Assembly: GCF_003703475.1 (NCBI RefSeq)
Contig: NZ_RDQM01000002.1
Span: forward strand, 124,001 to 188,000
Direction: 5' to 3'
DNA length: 64,000 bases
From: Allofranklinella schreckenbergeri
Lineage (GTDB): Bacteria; Pseudomonadota; Gammaproteobacteria; Burkholderiales; Burkholderiaceae_C
Position numbers and translations under genes: made by a program. This document shows, in pieces, positions 62,374 to 64,000 of this stretch. The stretch's first letter is position 1. Each line of letters opens with the position of its first letter. Under the pieces are notes generated by a model that did no database searches, was not told where the DNA came from, and saw only the letters and a list, made by a program, of their open reading frames with translations.

Positions 62374-64000
62374 TCAATCGCGGTAGCGGTTGGTGATGGG
62401 GTAGCGCCAGTCGCGCCCAAAGCTGCGGGCGCTGAGTTTGGGGCCGGGGGCGCTTTGCTGGCGTTTGTATTCGCTGATGCGCAAGAGTTTGAAGACTTGC
62501 GCTACGCGCTCTGCCGGGTAGCCGGCGGCGATGATTTGCTCGGCGCTGTGCTCCTCTTGCATGCGCAGGCGCACGATGGCGTCGAGCATTTCGTAGGGTG
62601 GCAGGCTGTCTTGGTCGGTCTGGTTTTCGCGCAGCTCGGCGCTGGGCGGGCGGGTGATGATGCGCTCGGGGATGGGGTTGGCCGGGCCTAGGCCGAAGGT
62701 GTGGCCGTTGCGCCAGCGCGCCAGGGCAAAGGCTTCGGATTTGAAGATGTCTTTGAGCGGGGCAAAGCCGCCGCAACTGTCGCCGTAAAGCGTGGAGTAG
62801 CCCATGGCGACTTCGCTTTTGTTGCTGGTGGTCAGCAGCAGGCCGCCGAATTTGTTGGAGATGGCCATCAGCATGACGCCACGGATGCGCGCTTGCAGGT
62901 TTTCTTCTGTCGCGTCCTCTGCGCGGCCTGCGAACAGGGGGGCGAGGCTGTGTTTGAAGCCTTCGAAGGTTTCGCGGATGCTGATTTCGTCGTAGCGCAC
63001 GCCCAGGCGCTGCACCATCTCGCGTGCGTCGTCCACGCTGATGGAGGCGGTGTAAGGCGAGGGCATCATGATGGCGTGCACGCGATCGGCGCCGAGCGCG
63101 TCCACCGCGATGGCCAGCACCAGGGCGGAATCCAGCCCGCCCGATAGGCCCAGGAGGACATGGGAGAAGCCGTTTTTGCGCACGTAATCGCGCGTGGCCA
63201 GCGTCAAGGCGTGCCAGGTGGCGTGATGGCGGAGGGCATCAGGGCTGTTGGCGCTGCTTTCGCTGATGGGGCCGCTCGCGTCGTTTTCACTCAGCCATTG
63301 CAAGCCGTCAGGGCCAGCGGCCAGGCGCAGCGGCCACAGGCATTCTTCAAACGCGGGGGCATGGCCTGCTGTTTGCCCGTTGGCTTGCATGGCGAAGGAG
63401 TGCCCATCGAAAACCAGCTCGTCTTGCCCGCCCAGCAAATTGGCGTAAAGCAGGGGCAAGCCGGTCTCTTGGGTGCGCGCGCGTGCCATACGCAGGCGCG
63501 CAGCGGGCTTGTCATGGGTGAAAGGCGATGCGTTCAAGGCCAGCAACGCTTGTGCGCCCGCAGCTTTGGCGCGAGCCGCAGGCTCGGCCTTCCAGGCGTC
63601 GGCGCAAACCAGAATGCCTAGGCGCATGCCTGCGATTTCGATCACGGGATCGGGCTGTGCGTGATGGTGAATGCCGCTGAGGAAGTAGCGCTTTTCATCA
63701 AAAGCGCCTTCATTGGGGAGGGTTTGCTTGCGCCAAGCGCCCAGGCGCTGGCCTTCGCGCAGCAGGCTGACGACTTGGCTGGCCGGGGGGAGGATGCTGG
63801 TGTCCGGCGGCAAAGGGGTTTGGGGATCCAAAGCCTCGACGTGGCTGATGAGGATATGCAGGCTAGGCCATTGCGTGCTGGCTTCTTGCAACTGCTGCAA
63901 TGCTTGCGCGGCATCGTGCAAAAAGCGCGGCCTGGCATACAAATCGCCTGCGGCGTATCCGGTCAAAAACAGTTCTGGGAAGACCAGCAGGCTGAGCCCT
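62374..64000 (-). CDS. nadE: Glutamine-dependent NAD+ synthetase (C-terminal part, runs off right edge)
   Basis: NadE amidates deamido-NAD using glutamine. The window holds about 541 codons of a two-domain enzyme; the N-terminus is beyond the right edge. The nitrilase-type glutaminase part shows VFPELFLTGYAAGDLY, an EKRYFLSGI-like Lys region and LGILVCADAWKAEP with the catalytic Cys. The synthetase part shows the P-loop LLGLSGGLDSALVLAIAVDA, LTTSNKSEVAMGYSTLYGD and LPPYEMLDAIVRL. The C-terminus (SFGRDWRYPITNRYRD) is complete. Confidence 0.95.
   Translation of the reverse strand, partial: GLSLLVFPELFLTGYAAGDLYARPRFLHDAAQALQQLQEASTQWPSLHILISHVEALDPQTPLPPDTSILPPASQVVSLLREGQRLGAWRKQTLPNEGAFDEKRYFLSGIHHHAQPDPVIEIAGMRLGILVCADAWKAEPAARAKAAGAQALLALNASPFTHDKPAARLRMARARTQETGLPLLYANLLGGQDELVFDGHSFAMQANGQTAGHAPAFEECLWPLRLAAGPDGLQWLSENDASGPISESSANSPDALRHHATWHALTLATRDYVRKNGFSHVLLGLSGGLDSALVLAIAVDALGADRVHAIMMPSPYTASISVDDAREMVQRLGVRYDEISIRETFEGFKHSLAPLFAGRAEDATEENLQARIRGVMLMAISNKFGGLLLTTSNKSEVAMGYSTLYGDSCGGFAPLKDIFKSEAFALARWRNGHTFGLGPANPIPERIITRPPSAELRENQTDQDSLPPYEMLDAIVRLRMQEEHSAEQIIAAGYPAERVAQVFKLLRISEYKRQQSAPGPKLSARSFGRDWRYPITNRYRD

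Overview
The window is a chromosomal segment of a GC-rich betaproteobacterium, most likely Burkholderiales and probably Comamonadaceae. The evidence is the rpmH-rnpA-yidD-yidC / dnaA origin neighbourhood, a dihydrolipoamide dehydrogenase with a fused lipoyl domain, a long-form LeuA, many periplasmic binding proteins, and class A RNase P and small SRP RNAs. The genus cannot be fixed from the sequence alone. All functional calls are by motif and family recognition; no database search was run.

Layout. 1-2312: rpmH-rnpA-yidD-yidC on the minus strand and the dnaA upstream region, probably oriC. 2313-3905: dnaA, not followed by dnaN or gyrB. 4152-9226: a complete branched-chain amino acid ABC operon (livJHMGF). 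9645-12908: an iron-binding protein gene, a HIT protein, a LysR regulator, tRNA-Met(CAT) and a small DUF4124 protein. 13301-19771: pyruvate dehydrogenase aceE-aceF-lpdA. 20092-21353: fdhD and the RNase P RNA gene. 21471-23391: leuA with a leucine leader peptide and an intrinsic terminator, a classical attenuator. 23440-31566, all minus: infA, a GspH/FimT pseudopilin, surA, lptD, a secreted MORN-repeat/C13-peptidase fusion and a Mog-type molybdopterin enzyme. 31658-37025, minus: a degenerate BLUF protein, two lipoproteins, pgk and parE. 37104-41959: 4.5S SRP RNA, hemD, a HigBA-like toxin-antitoxin pair, a LysR/EamA divergent pair and a DAHP synthase. 42092-46338: DJ-1, ubiE, hinT, ampG and an MBL-fold hydrolase. 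46568-49657: nrdHIE behind two NrdR boxes and a terminator-like hairpin, without nrdF. 49775-56192: an acyltransferase, a two-domain ACP-like lysozyme-inhibitor protein, trxB, ftsK and a thioredoxin-like protein. 56413-64000: two tandem TRAP binding proteins, a parvulin, bolA, yciB, an orphan LivJ-type protein and the 3' part of nadE.

The most striking signal is not a gene. About fifteen copies of an AT-rich element of roughly 75-90 bp, with inverted ends related to CAAATCAAAGGAAAT and a short TGCC...GGCA core, lie between genes across the whole 64 kb. Every copy lies on the 3' side of a gene, often within a few bases of the stop codon, and none sits in a purely divergent promoter region. This looks like an abundant palindromic repeat or MITE family that may act on transcript 3' ends. 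I know of no described family that it matches.

RNA-level control is also prominent: the leu attenuator, a terminator-like hairpin in the nrdHIE leader, tandem hairpins between livJ and livH, and several clear intrinsic terminators.
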